Source of the DNA: Rhizophagus irregularis
Lineage: Eukaryota; Glomeromycota; Glomeromycetes; Glomerales; Glomeraceae
Direction of reading: 5' to 3'
Assembly (NCBI RefSeq): GCF_026210795.1
Contig: NC_089455.1
Location: forward strand, 2,294,001 to 2,358,000
Length of the DNA stretch: 64,000 nucleotides
Position 1 is the stretch's first letter; every line of letters begins with the position of its first letter. Of the stretch, positions 1 to 11,034 are shown piece by piece. The translations under genes were made by a program, and so were the position numbers. The notes under the pieces were generated by a model, which saw nothing but the letters and a program-made list of their open reading frames with translations, ran no database searches and had not been told where the DNA came from.

Positions 1-2893
1 GGAACATGTACTTGAGAAACCTATAAAAAACAGATAAAATATGAAAATATGATTTTTTTTTTAAAAAAAAAGACACCATATTTTGCGGTTAGTAAGCACC
101 CCCCGAAAATAAACATCACTGGGCAGAATTATGAGGATCTTGGCCGGTATTAGGTGCAAAAAAGGGGTGCTTATATACCGCAAAATACAGTATATTATCA
201 TTATTTTTATTTTACTTACCCGAGTGGAATTTTTACAAATTTTACAACTATAAACATTTTTCGAAACTTGTGCTATGCATATTAGACCGCAAATATCACA
301 CACGTGAATCCTATAAGCATCCGCAACATCATTAAGTCGTTCCTATAATGAATGAAATATTATTAACCAAAAAAAGAAAATAAAAATTTTACTAATTATT
401 AATAAAATAAAATACCTTTAAGAATAATGCTGCACCATGTGAGATCATACAATCTCGTTCCATTTCACCAAATCTTAATCCTCCTTCACGACTACGTCCT
501 TCAACAGGTTGTCTAGTCATTATATTCACTGGACCTCTTCCGCGGGAGCTATTTTATTTATTCAATTTAATTTAGACAAAATTCACTATTTATTTTATAT
601 TTTGATGTCCAAATACTTACTGAATTTTATCTTGAACCATATGCTTTAAACGTTGATAATATGTTGGTCCGATGAAAATTTGTGCAACTAATTTACGTCC
701 AGTATGACCATTATACATAACTTCTAATCCACGATGATGAAATCCCATGGACTTGAGATTTCGAGAAATCGATTCTACAGTAATTTCATTAAAGGCTGTT
801 GCATCCCCTTCGTTACCAGTTAAACCCGATAGCTTTATATTTACAAATCGTATGTTAAAATTGTTAAAATCAGTAAAATCAGGCCAAATTATCATCCCTT
901 TTTTTACTTTTCCTTTTACATACCTTGCCCATTAAACACTCAACCAAATGTCCAATTGTCATACGACTAGGAATAGCGTGTGGATTTATAATAATGTCAG
1001 GTGTAATACCATTAGCAGCAAATGGCATATCTTCTTGATGATAAGTGATTCCAATTGTTCCTTTCTGACCATGACGACTCGCGAATTTATCTCCAATTTC
1101 TGGAATTCTTGTGTTTCTAACTTTAACCTTTACCATTTTAACTCCATCTTGATTTGTGGTAACAATTACTTGGTCAATAATTCCATTTTCTGTAGATCTC
1201 AACGGTGTAGAAACATCTCGATATATATGTGACTCTTTTCGTTGGCCAAGCATTTCAACTTCTGACGAAAGTGTGGTTACTTTTCCTATAAGAATATCAT
1301 TTCCAGTAACTCTAATTCCACAAGGTACAATTCCATCATTATCAAGTTTCTCATAACTTCCACGCTTTAATCCAACAGTTGTATAAGAATTTGGTTTCAT
1401 TATTTCTTCCATATTCAAAATACCCTACGTTATTTTTTTGATTAAAAAAAAAAAAAAATTTTTTCTTAAATGAAAATCATCAATAAAATTAAATTAATTA
1501 ATTGCTATACCTTTTTCTTCTCATAGTCAACATAACTTCTATAAACAAAGCTTCTAAACAATCCTCTATCGACACTACTTTGATTTATAATCAAAGAATC
1601 TTCTTGATTATATCCACCATAACACATAATAGCAACAATAGCATTGATTCCTGCGGGTAATTCTCTGAACTGAAGATATTTCATGACTTTTGTGGTTACA
1701 AGAGGTTTCTGAGGGTAATACAACACATTGGCCAATACATCCATTCGTAATTGATAATTAGTCGTATAGACTCCCATTGCTTGTTTACCCATAGCAGATT
1801 GATAGGTATTTCGAGGTGACTAGTTACAAAGTTATGATAAAATTAAAATTTAATAATTATTATTTTTTTTTTCTTTTACGTGAATTTGATATCAATTATC
1901 TTTATTTTACCTGATTATGATCAGGAAATGGAATTAAACTAGCAGAAACACCCAAAATCATACTTGGATGAATTTCACAATGAGTCCACTTATTTGGACA
2001 AGTTGGTAAATTAATTAAACGTTCATGAACTGATCTTCTTTTCTTTCTTGGTCTTAAACCTCCAAGTTTACGTAAATTATATAATCTTGACTCATATAAT
2101 TCTGATGGAGACATACATATCATAGTAGTTTCTTCTTCTTCAGCATCAATATTTTCAATATAATGATTTGCTACTAATTCTTCCCATAAATTATACTTTT
2201 TATCTTGTTCAATTTCCTTTTATATGTGATAATAATGAATTATAATTTTGCATGTATATTATACATATATATTTATATATCATATTATGCATATTCTAAA
2301 AAAGATGAATTCATTATAACTTACCGATTTTAACTTGAATAAATCATAAGAAGTTAAGGCCAAATGTTGATCGTTCACGACGAATAATGGTCTACACATT
2401 CTTCCTGAATCACAATAAAATCTTATTTCATTTACATGGACATCATTAACAATTCCAATATCAGCTGGAAGGGAGTTTCCTTTATTGTCTCGAATTAATC
2501 GTATTAAATCTAAAGGTTCATCTGTAATACATGATAAATTTCCATTGACAAAAACTTTGGTTAATTTAGCAATATTATCAAATGTTGTTTCATTGATTTT
2601 TTTGCAAATTCCACTATTATTAATGTATTCATTTAATGAATCAGGTGGCATAGATACTGAGACATATGACATCAATGCTAAATTCTTCATTAAGCCGCAT
2701 GCCTGTCCTTCAGGGGTCTCAGCAGGACATATATATCCCCATTGTGTATTATGAAGTTGACGTGGTTTAGTAATCTTTGCATCACGTCCAAGTGGGGCAT
2801 TACATCTTCGAAGATGTGATATAGTTGACACATAAGTAAATCTGTTTAAAACTTGTGAAACGCCAGATCTGGACTGTTGGATAAAGAAATAAA

Positions 2894-2929
<36 letters not shown>

Positions 2930-5353
2930 TATAGAAAATTTTAACTATTTACCTGCATTGCTTTTTTGGAATCTCCCCAATTACCAGTACCAACTGAATA
3001 TTTGAACCCATTAGTAATGTGATCTGATTTTATCGCTAAAGGTAATTTGAATACGCGATTACTTAAAATACACTATTCAAGGAAAAATAATTAATGAACA
3101 TGGTTGATAGAATTATTATATCAAAAAAAAAATTTTTTTTTTATTTATTTACCTTTCTTAAGTACATAATCATTTCATTTACCATTTTCTTATATAAAAT
3201 ACTAAATAATGAAGTCATCAAAGGACCGGCCATATCAAGACGTTTTTTGCCAAAATGATCTCGATCATCAATTTCTCGATATCCAAGAGCAGAATATAAA
3301 AGTCTATGTGCAAGATATCCTAAAAAAATTCCTTTATTCGAATTGAAACCTATTCCCTCTCCAATATGAGGCAAAAATTCGGTATGGATAATATTTTTTG
3401 CGTACCTATAAATTAATATAATTATTATTATATTTATTTATTTATTTTAAAAATTAAATAAATATATACTCAATTCGTTTTTCACGAGCTGCATTAGCTA
3501 CTGTTCCTCTGCGTCCAATATAATCTAGCGCAAGCTATAAAGTATTAAATAGAATTAAAGAATTTCAAATAAGTAAAACTTGTGGTAAACATATGTGGTT
3601 TTGTTAGTAAAATAAGTAAATATACATTTTGTGATCGAATTGTACATGATTCTTCAATACAAGATAATATAATATTGAACATTTCATTATCATTAGAATC
3701 AAAACACATGTAATCAATAACTTCTTCATCATTAAGAATTCCAAGAGCAACAAATAAAACTTTAATTGGAATATCTTTTTTAATAAAAGGTAAATTGACA
3801 TGTATATATTGTCCAGATTTCTAATTAAAAAGAGATAATAATTATATAAATAAATATTTATATATTGACTTTTAAAAAAAATTATATAAATAAATGTATT
3901 ACTAACTTCTCCTGCTGAAGTTTTTGTAACCAATTTCAAATTAACAGTTCTAATTTTTGACATATGCGCATTAGTACTACGAAATTCTACACTGTATGAG
4001 ATAGCTGGTAAAGCATGCTTAAAAACATAAGCATAATTATTAGCCAGTCTTTCTTGAGCTATTAAAACTTTTTCGGAACCGTTAACGACAAAATAACCAC
4101 CCTAAATATATTTTAAACTAAGTAAAATGTTATACAAATTAAAAAAGAATGATAATTTTTATCGAACCTGATCATATGGACATTCGTGATGATCTTTTAA
4201 TTCCTCAAAAGTTAAATCAGCTAAAGAACAAAAATTAGAATGTACCATAACGGGGATCTATTTAAATAATAATCATGGTTAATAATAAATATATATATAT
4301 ATTTATAATTTGGATGATAAATTAGTCGACCTTTCCCAAAAATGCTCTTTCATCAATCAAAATTTCTTCACTTTCTTTAAAATCAATATCATTGTAATTA
4401 AAGTTATTTACGGTTAATTTGGATACAAAAAGTTTCACGTCTAAAATAAGTGGGGCTGAATACCTATATAAATAATAAAATTTATTGAAATTTTCTTTTA
4501 ATGACACAATATAATGATTTTTCATGTAAATTAATTATTTTTATTATCAATAAGATAAAAATTAATTGATTACTAACGTTAAGCCCCTTAAGCGAGCTTC
4601 ATTCGGAAATAATTGTGTTTTAACACCCTCTGATTCGGTAAATTGAGGTTTAGTAAATGATGGATTATCAAATTCGAAACGATATTGAGTCTAACGACAA
4701 AATTCGTTAGAAAGTAATTATTTATCAAAAAATCTTTTTTAAAAAAGTAAAAAAAAAAACAAAATTTCTTAAAATCATAAATTATTGAAACAAACAATAG
4801 TTTCTTGTTCATCTTCAATATCAGAATTTCTTATCACTTGTATTGGACTTTCAGTTATAACTTCAACAAGACCACGCTCAATAAAATCATCAAAAGAATC
4901 CAATTGTTGTCGGATAATACCCTTATTTTTGAAAAATGAAGAAATAACTTCCCAACATTCCTCTTGCGTGAGATCAATTTTATCATCATCATCTTCAAAT
5001 GCAGAACCATATTCGGTTGCCATAGATTCTATAAAAGAAGTAAAAAGGGTAAATTATATCAAGGTTATATATGGTGTACAATTAAAATTAACATACCGTC
5101 AGTTTGATAACCTGAATAAACGTCTGAACATGCATCTTCATTATTTACGAACAAGAGATCTATAAATAATATGATTTATAAGTTTCGCAAATAAAGCACG
5201 AAAATATAATTAAAACGATTTAAAAATACCATCGTATTGATATTCGAAAAGTTTATCATTAAGAATTGTTTGTGAATCTAGTGAATCTAGCGAATCTTGT
5301 GAATCTTGATTCGTAAAAGTAGAATGGTTTAACATATAGTCAATATAATCCAT
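1..5353 (-). CDS. RPB2: RNA polymerase II second-largest subunit (RPB2-type), 19 exons, 3' end cut by window
   Basis: This is the second-largest catalytic subunit of RNA polymerase II, acting in nuclear mRNA synthesis. I joined 19 exons in frame (5'->3'): 5353-5230, 5159-5097, 5028-4796, 4690-4578, 4463-4331, 4257-4168, 4101-3907, 3820-3626, 3534-3470, 3405-3153, 3072-2953, 2873-2325, 2216-1911, 1819-1511, 1424-924, 832-621, 548-416, 342-220, 20-1. Every intron is GT-AG and phases agree, giving about 1245 codons before the edge; yeast Rpb2 has 1224 residues, so only the last ~30 are missing. Visible landmarks are [12 protein letters not shown], the fork region [27 protein letters not shown] (active-site acidic pair), [28 protein letters not shown] and the zinc ribbon CDICGL...CKIC. 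The ATG at 5353 adds about 60 residues before the usual start, with a [12 protein letters not shown] repeat; the first in-frame Met of the conserved part is at 5022. Exon edges are inferred, not transcript-proven. Confidence 0.95.
75..191. mobile_element. MITE-like inverted-repeat element in the last RPB2 intron
   Basis: The two ends are imperfect inverted repeats of about 28 bp: the left arm (75-102) reads ACCATATTTTGCGG then AAGCACCCC, and the inverted right arm (164-191) reads ACTGTATTTTGCGG then AAGCACCCC. The element fills most of the intron at 21-219. It resembles the element at 42,983-43,163, which has the same GTATTTT...AAGCACCC plan. No target duplication is obvious. Confidence 0.6.
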
Positions 5354-7160
5354 TTTTATAACGTACAAATTTTGTATATTTTGTATGAATTAAGAAAGAA
5401 TTGAAAGGATTAAAGAAAGAATTCATTAATTTTTATGTATAAAATGTTTCGATAATATCGTGAGATCATTATAATACAAATAATTACGTAAGACCTCAGC
5501 TTATTTTTATGCACTTACGAGTAATCAATTTAAAGATTTGTTAACTTCATTTAGAATTTCTGAATTCGCAGTTTAAACATGTTACTTACTTAAAGCTGTT
5601 ACTTTAGCCAAATTTATACTACGTTCAAGTTTATTATAAGGATGAACCGATAATGTTTCATGTGACTTCGCTAATAAACATATCGCTTAATATAAATTGT
5701 TAAGTGTAAAGTGCGATATAGGTAAATTAGGTAAATTATTGTGGGTTTTATGAAACAATTGAAGTTTTAAATTTCTAATACGGCAACAGCATTTTAAAAT
5801 ATTTTTGTTTCTCAACATAAAATTAATATAGTACTAGGACTTCGTTCTAATTACGGTTCAATAACAAGGTTGAGTTTACTGAGAAAAAAAATATTTCAAT
5901 TGAATAGATTTATTAAAGAAATTTATTAGTGGATATTAAATTGGTTTATTGAAAGTGCTTGGTTTGAGTATCATTTTCTCTTATTATAATATTAGTAAAT
6001 CTCGTTTATAATAATCTTTTAATTTATGAAGCTAAGCCATTCAACTTGTCTATTAATATTTTTAGTTGTTAGGAATCGGGTTCGAAACCGGTTCGGTTCT
6101 AAAGTAGTTCGCAAATTGCATATTTTGATCATTTTTCCTTCATTGACAATTAATTAAATTTATTGACATCAATTTATTAGGTAAAGTTACTTATTGGAGT
6201 AAAGTAATTCGATTCATCTGTATTTAATAATTTCAAAAATTGTTCAAATCGCTTTCGAACTACTAAAAATTATGATGATGGCTAAAATAATTTAATGAGT
6301 ACTTTATTCAAATAATTTATCGATTATTCACTATAATATATATTCTTTAGATGAGAAGTGTTTCTTGTTATTTTAGCGATTTTGATTGAAGCAATCTAAT
6401 CATGCAGTAGTTTTCATAATCAAAGTACAGTATCAATATTAGAAGACAAATGGTAAATATTAAAATTCAATATTCTTACCAAAATTTGTAAAAAAATTTT
6501 GGTCAAAAATAAATACAGTAACTTCAAGTTAGAGACGTAACAGGTTTATTTTAATAATAGTTGAAGTCTTGATATCGGCATTACTGAGATTCAAATCTTC
6601 TAAAGATTTATCTAGTAGTATTCTAACATATAAATTTATTAATTTTTGAAAATGTTGACATACCTTATAACACGATGTGGGTGCCAAGTAAATCATGTGA
6701 CTCTAATCTTTTTTCCAATCTCCCGATTATTAAAGATCACTTACATGAATATTAATTTAGTTTAATTAAACTTTAGAAATTTCTATTTAAAAAGAATAAT
6801 ATCATGAGAGGAAAACAACAATATTAAGGCATAAACATGAACTATTTTTAAATTTGCCATTTTTCTTGGCAGTATATTTTGCCAAGATCTAATTTATCCG
6901 GGTCCTACCGAATTAATAATTTGAAAGTAACTCAATATTCACACGAATTGATTCCATTTTCAGAAAGTGTCGAATTGAATGGATTAAAAAACTTTATTTA
7001 CTTGGAGACATATTATAGTACTAATAAAAATTTTATAATACAACATTGTTAAAAAACATTAAAACAAAAACATTAAAAATAAATAAATATAAATAAATAA
7101 ATATATATAATAGAATAGCTAATATTTCCTGCCCACCACATCACACGTAATCATGCTAAA
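5354..7160. other. Intergenic region upstream of the RPB2 gene
   Basis: AT-rich, with no open frame that looks coding on either strand. It must hold the RPB2 promoter at its left end and the 3' end of the first secreted-protein gene at its right end. No clear TATA or other factor site could be singled out by eye. Confidence 0.6.
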
Positions 7161-7565
7161 TTATGCTTCTTTAATTTCTTCCTCACCAATTACTTTATTA
7201 CCACGTTTAACAGTAAACTTTTTACCAACAAGAGAATTACATTTGAAATTAGTAAAATCTTTTCTAAATGCTGCAATACCAGGAGGTTTAACAATAAAAT
7301 TATTGGGGGTGATATCATGATTACCGGCTTTGAAAGTATAGATGTCATCATTAGATGAAGTGAATCCTGTATTAAATTGGACTGTAGCTCTACAAACTTT
7401 AGAGCTAAATTGAGTAAATGTTGCTACTCCTTTAATGTCATTTTCATTAAATAATACAGTAGCAACGAATCCAAGTTTCTCTCGTTTTTGAAGGTTAGGA
7501 TGTGGAATAGAAGAAACGAGCGCAGCGAAAAGGAAAAGGATCAAAATGGCTCTTTTAGTGATCAT
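7161..7565 (-). CDS. Small secreted protein with kexin site (paralogue 1)
   Basis: Intronless gene for 134 residues. The N-terminus is a classic signal peptide (MITKR, then a hydrophobic run to about residue 19), followed by a Lys-Arg at 27-28 suited to Kex2-type cleavage, so the mature protein would start near EKLGF. Two cysteines remain, in VCRATVQFNTG and in FKCNSLVG. The second half aligns by eye with the protein at 8719-9171: both share CR-x-x-x-QFNTG, an aromatic Y-x-F, a PPG followed by a Phe and a DF, and a C-terminal F-x-V-K. This supports a secreted paralogous pair. No enzymatic motif is visible. A role in the plant interface is only a possibility based on size, secretion and organism type. 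Confidence 0.82.
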   Translation of the reverse strand: MITKRAILILFLFAALVSSIPHPNLQKREKLGFVATVLFNENDIKGVATFTQFSSKVCRATVQFNTGFTSSNDDIYTFKAGNHDITPNNFIVKPPGIAAFRKDFTNFKCNSLVGKKFTVKRGNKVIGEEEIKEA

Positions 7566-8718
7566 TATTAATGAATTGTAAAAGGTAAAGAATTTTTTTT
7601 TTTAATCGATTAGAAATTGAATTTATCTCCTTTTTATAAGTATTTTTGAATTGGAATAATAGGTAACACTCGGAGTTCTAAAATGTTGTGTTGATGTTAT
7701 TTTTAAATCAAATCCTATAAAAAGTCAATTTTTTTTACTTTAAATAAACTTCTTAAAATGTATTTTTAAAATATTACTTAGATTTTATTATCTTACGGAC
7801 CGAATTTTGAAATAAATCTGTTATTTATTAGGAATATTTTTTCCAATAAAGTAAGGTAATGACTTATTTTTTCCTATTCAATAATGGAAAGTAAAAATCA
7901 TTGGCATCATTTGTTTTGGTAAGACAATGATCATTTCATCTCCTCAATAAAACTTGTTTACTACCTGTTGTACTTACCATAATTTTGGTCGAATGTTTGT
8001 ATAAATGGTTACATTTTAGTATATGCATGCAGTTTTATCGGTAATTCATTGATAAATATTTTCATGAGCAGGTAATACGTAATCATTTTTTAAACTGATA
8101 ATATTAAATCATTAGTAATATTGTATAATATTGCCATGGGAATATGTGACGATTGTGACTTGTGTGACTTATATTCCTTTTACCGATATATTAAATATTC
8201 TTTAATTTAGATAATCTTTATCTTTTTTTTATCTTTTTTTTCTTTTACAATTCTTTTTTTAGCGATATTGCCAAGTCTACAAAAAGAAGTTATTTGGAAT
8301 GAACGAGACCGTATAATTGATCGCTAAATACTATTTGTTATAAACACATATTTGTTTAATATAATTTTGCCGGTAATTTACCTTTGAATAATTTGATTTT
8401 TAAGGTATGTCATTCAAATATGTGTAATCCGTGTAACTTGTATAAAATTACTGATTTGTTTAGTGACTTTGGCGTCATCTTTCGTAATTACTTAATATAT
8501 ATATATATTAATGCTTATAAGGTTTATTGTATACAAAAAGTACGCAAATCTTTATTTAAAAAAAGTTGTGACGAAAAAGAAATCTTACTTTTGCTTCTAT
8601 ACTCATATATATTTACAGTCAAAAAAATAAATAAAATTAAATAAATAAATAAATAAAAAATTCTCTAATAATCTAAAGATTTCTATTAACAAATTTTACG
8701 TCACATCTTTATCCTAAT
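7566..8718. other. Intergenic spacer between the two secreted-protein genes
   Basis: AT-rich with poly-T tracts and no credible coding frame. It carries the promoter of the 7161-7565 gene, both genes being on the minus strand. Nothing else is recognised. Confidence 0.55.
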
Positions 8719-9171
8719 TTAAACGCCCACAATTATTCCTTTGGAAAGAGTCGTTCCCTTATGTTTAACAACAAAACATAAACCTGTAACATCTTTAACG
8801 GATGTTAATGAGAAAGGGAAATCACATTGGAAAGGAGAAGCACCTGGTGGGTTAATATGGATTTGGGAAGCAATTTCTTCGGTAAGATCATGGACTTTAG
8901 TTTCTTTGTCATCTTCCAAGAAGAATGAATATTCATTGACGTCAGGACTTTCCAAACCAGTATTAAATTGTCCCATAACCCGACATTTGTTTCCAGGAAT
9001 ATTAGTCCAGGTAAATCGTCCAGTGACCTTATCACCGAAATCACAGTAAGCGACGGCTCCAGTTCCAGAGAATCGTTTTTCTAATGGAACCAATGGAGTG
9101 GATTGAGTTAATCCTACAAAGATCAAACTAACCAAAGCAAAAATAGCAATAATGAAGGAGGTTTTCGACAT
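8719..9171 (-). CDS. Small secreted protein with kexin site (paralogue 2)
   Basis: Intronless gene for 150 residues. Residues 1-22 form a strong signal peptide, followed by Lys-Arg at 32-33 (PLEKRFSG), a likely kexin cut. The mature part has cysteines in VAYCDFGD, NKCRVMGQFNTG, FQCDFPF and TGLCFVV, an even number that could pair as two disulfides. The CR-x-x-x-QFNTG, PPG and F-x-VK landmarks match the neighbour at 7161-7565, in the same orientation about 1.15 kb away, so the two are probably an old tandem duplication. The segment TGRFTWTNIPG also resembles RGRFTNLPG in the protein at 25,054-25,599. The fold and function are unknown. Confidence 0.85.
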   Translation of the reverse strand: MSKTSFIIAIFALVSLIFVGLTQSTPLVPLEKRFSGTGAVAYCDFGDKVTGRFTWTNIPGNKCRVMGQFNTGLESPDVNEYSFFLEDDKETKVHDLTEEIASQIHINPPGASPFQCDFPFSLTSVKDVTGLCFVVKHKGTTLSKGIIVGV

Positions 9172-10675
9172 TTTGTAAGGTAAATTTGATTGTGTGATTT
9201 GAAGTTTATTTAGGTTTTAGAGTGAATTTTTTTCTTTTTTTCTTTTTTTGAAAAGAAAGTTGGAAAAATAGGAACGCAATTTGTTGTTTCTTTTATATTT
9301 GTTGAAAGGATATTAATAAACGTAAATAAATTAATACCCGTTAATTGATCAGTAGGCTGTGTTTAGCCTTAACGTTTAAAAAAAAAAATTCGCCACACTT
9401 AGATCTTTTGGCTTTGAAATAATAAATTTTTTCTTTTCTTTTCTTTTAATTTAAAATTAATTTTATGATATTTTTATCCCTATAAATGATTTTTAGGCTT
9501 TGAAATTTCAATTATTAACCCTTAAAAATTAATTTATCGATAATCTTTTAAAGCCACTCTTTTGATATTATTAATCAAATTATTATTCGTTTAATTGGGT
9601 TCATATTTTTTTTTTTTATTCCGGAAAATCAAATTAAGACTTTACCGTTTTTAATCAATTTAAATGAAATATTGAATACGCGTAATTTCAATAAAGTTGA
9701 TATATATTATTATAATTATTTCATTATAATTATATTGTTATAAATATTTCGCGCTAATAGATTAAAGAATTTATTAAAATCAATTTTTTTTTTTAATGGC
9801 TTATAATAACCGAAATACGTTCCGTTTAATAATTTAATTATTTAACAAGCCAATTATGGCTTGTTGACAAAAATATATGATTGAAAAAGATCAATCGAAC
9901 AAGGGCTTTGTTCAATTGATCCAGACCTAAATAGAAATTAGCCATGAATATCAAAAAAAAGTCAAATATCAAATTAGAAAATAAGCCTTTCCCGTTAATA
10001 AAATCGGATGTTTATATGTTGTGGCGTAAAACCTTTTGATCAAATAGAACGAATTTTTCTTTTAATGAGAAAAAGTATAAAAAAAGGCTTAGTATAAACA
10101 AATTTTGTGATCTGAAATTGACTAAATAAACTAAATAAGCAATTTAAGCCTCGTGTTGCACAGCCCAACATGTTAACGAATGACTTTAAAAAAAAAAACC
10201 AGGTATAATCGTAATCACCCTTCTCTAATGAGTCTTGAGATAAAAAAAACAATTGAAAAGAAAAATATTATTGTATGAATATCACGGTAAATGCGGTTGT
10301 GCGCTAACGTACGCGCAAATTAAGTGCAATTGTAAAGATCAGCCCATAACCGTTGCTAGTATAACGAAACATAGCATCAAAAGAAGGCATATTCCTTTTT
10401 TTAGAGGCTTTGCTTTACATCATTCGTTCGTCATAGTCATCGATAATTTTTATTTTATTTTTTTTTTCAATCAAGAAAATTAATCTGAATCGAATAAAAA
10501 TTAATAAAAACAATAAAAATTAAAATACAATAAAACAAATTAATTTCGAATAAAACATTCGTCGTGAAATAAACTAATTTTTTTAGGGACATTTTATTGG
10601 GTGTTCCGGTAAACGTATTTTATTATTTACGTTCCCTTAGAAATTGGTGCATTTTCAACCGGGTACGACGGAAAC
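9172..10675. other. Intergenic region, no gene recognised
   Basis: AT-rich, with short frames on both strands that show no family resemblance. It includes the promoter of the 8719-9171 gene at its left end and leads into the inverted-repeat element that begins near 10,676. Confidence 0.5.
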
Positions 10676-10817
10676 ATGTCATGTATAGAGGCCTATGTAT
10701 GTCTGTATAGTGATCAACGTACGGTATGTATGGTCATTTTTACCATACTGTAGGGTGGGGTGGTGTATACTGTAGGTGATGTATACCGGACGTTGCCATA
10801 CATTGACCACTATACGT

Positions 10818-10858
10818 TGGGGTGGTCAGTCAACTAAGTAAATCAAAACTATATGTGG
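10818..10858 (+). repeat. Left terminal inverted repeat of the hAT-like element
   Basis: It begins TGGGGTGGTCAGTCAACTAA and continues to near 10,858. It matches the inverted sequence at 13,856-13,896. Confidence 0.85.
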
Positions 10859-11034
10859 TACCATATAAAAACTTATTATCGAATTTTTTTGTGAAACAAA
10901 AATGTCGATCCTTGATTATGTAATAATTAAGGTATCTTTATCGTAAATTGTAGCAATAATATACTAAATAAATATCTAAGCAGTAATATTATATTATCAA
11001 TGCAATAAAATTAAAAACATTTGTAACAGTAATG

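Noticed and set aside
747-1356. Plus-strand open frames opposite RPB2 (747-935, 948-1232, 1156-1356)
   Set aside because: They are antisense shadows of the RPB2 exons, which match the family residue by residue.
6070-6110. GGTTCGAAACC looks like the B box of a tRNA gene
   Set aside because: No A box, anticodon arm or acceptor stem can be built around it.
8741-9049. Frames on both strands overlapping the second secreted-protein gene
   Set aside because: The minus frame 8719-9171 has a signal peptide and a paralogue; the others have neither.
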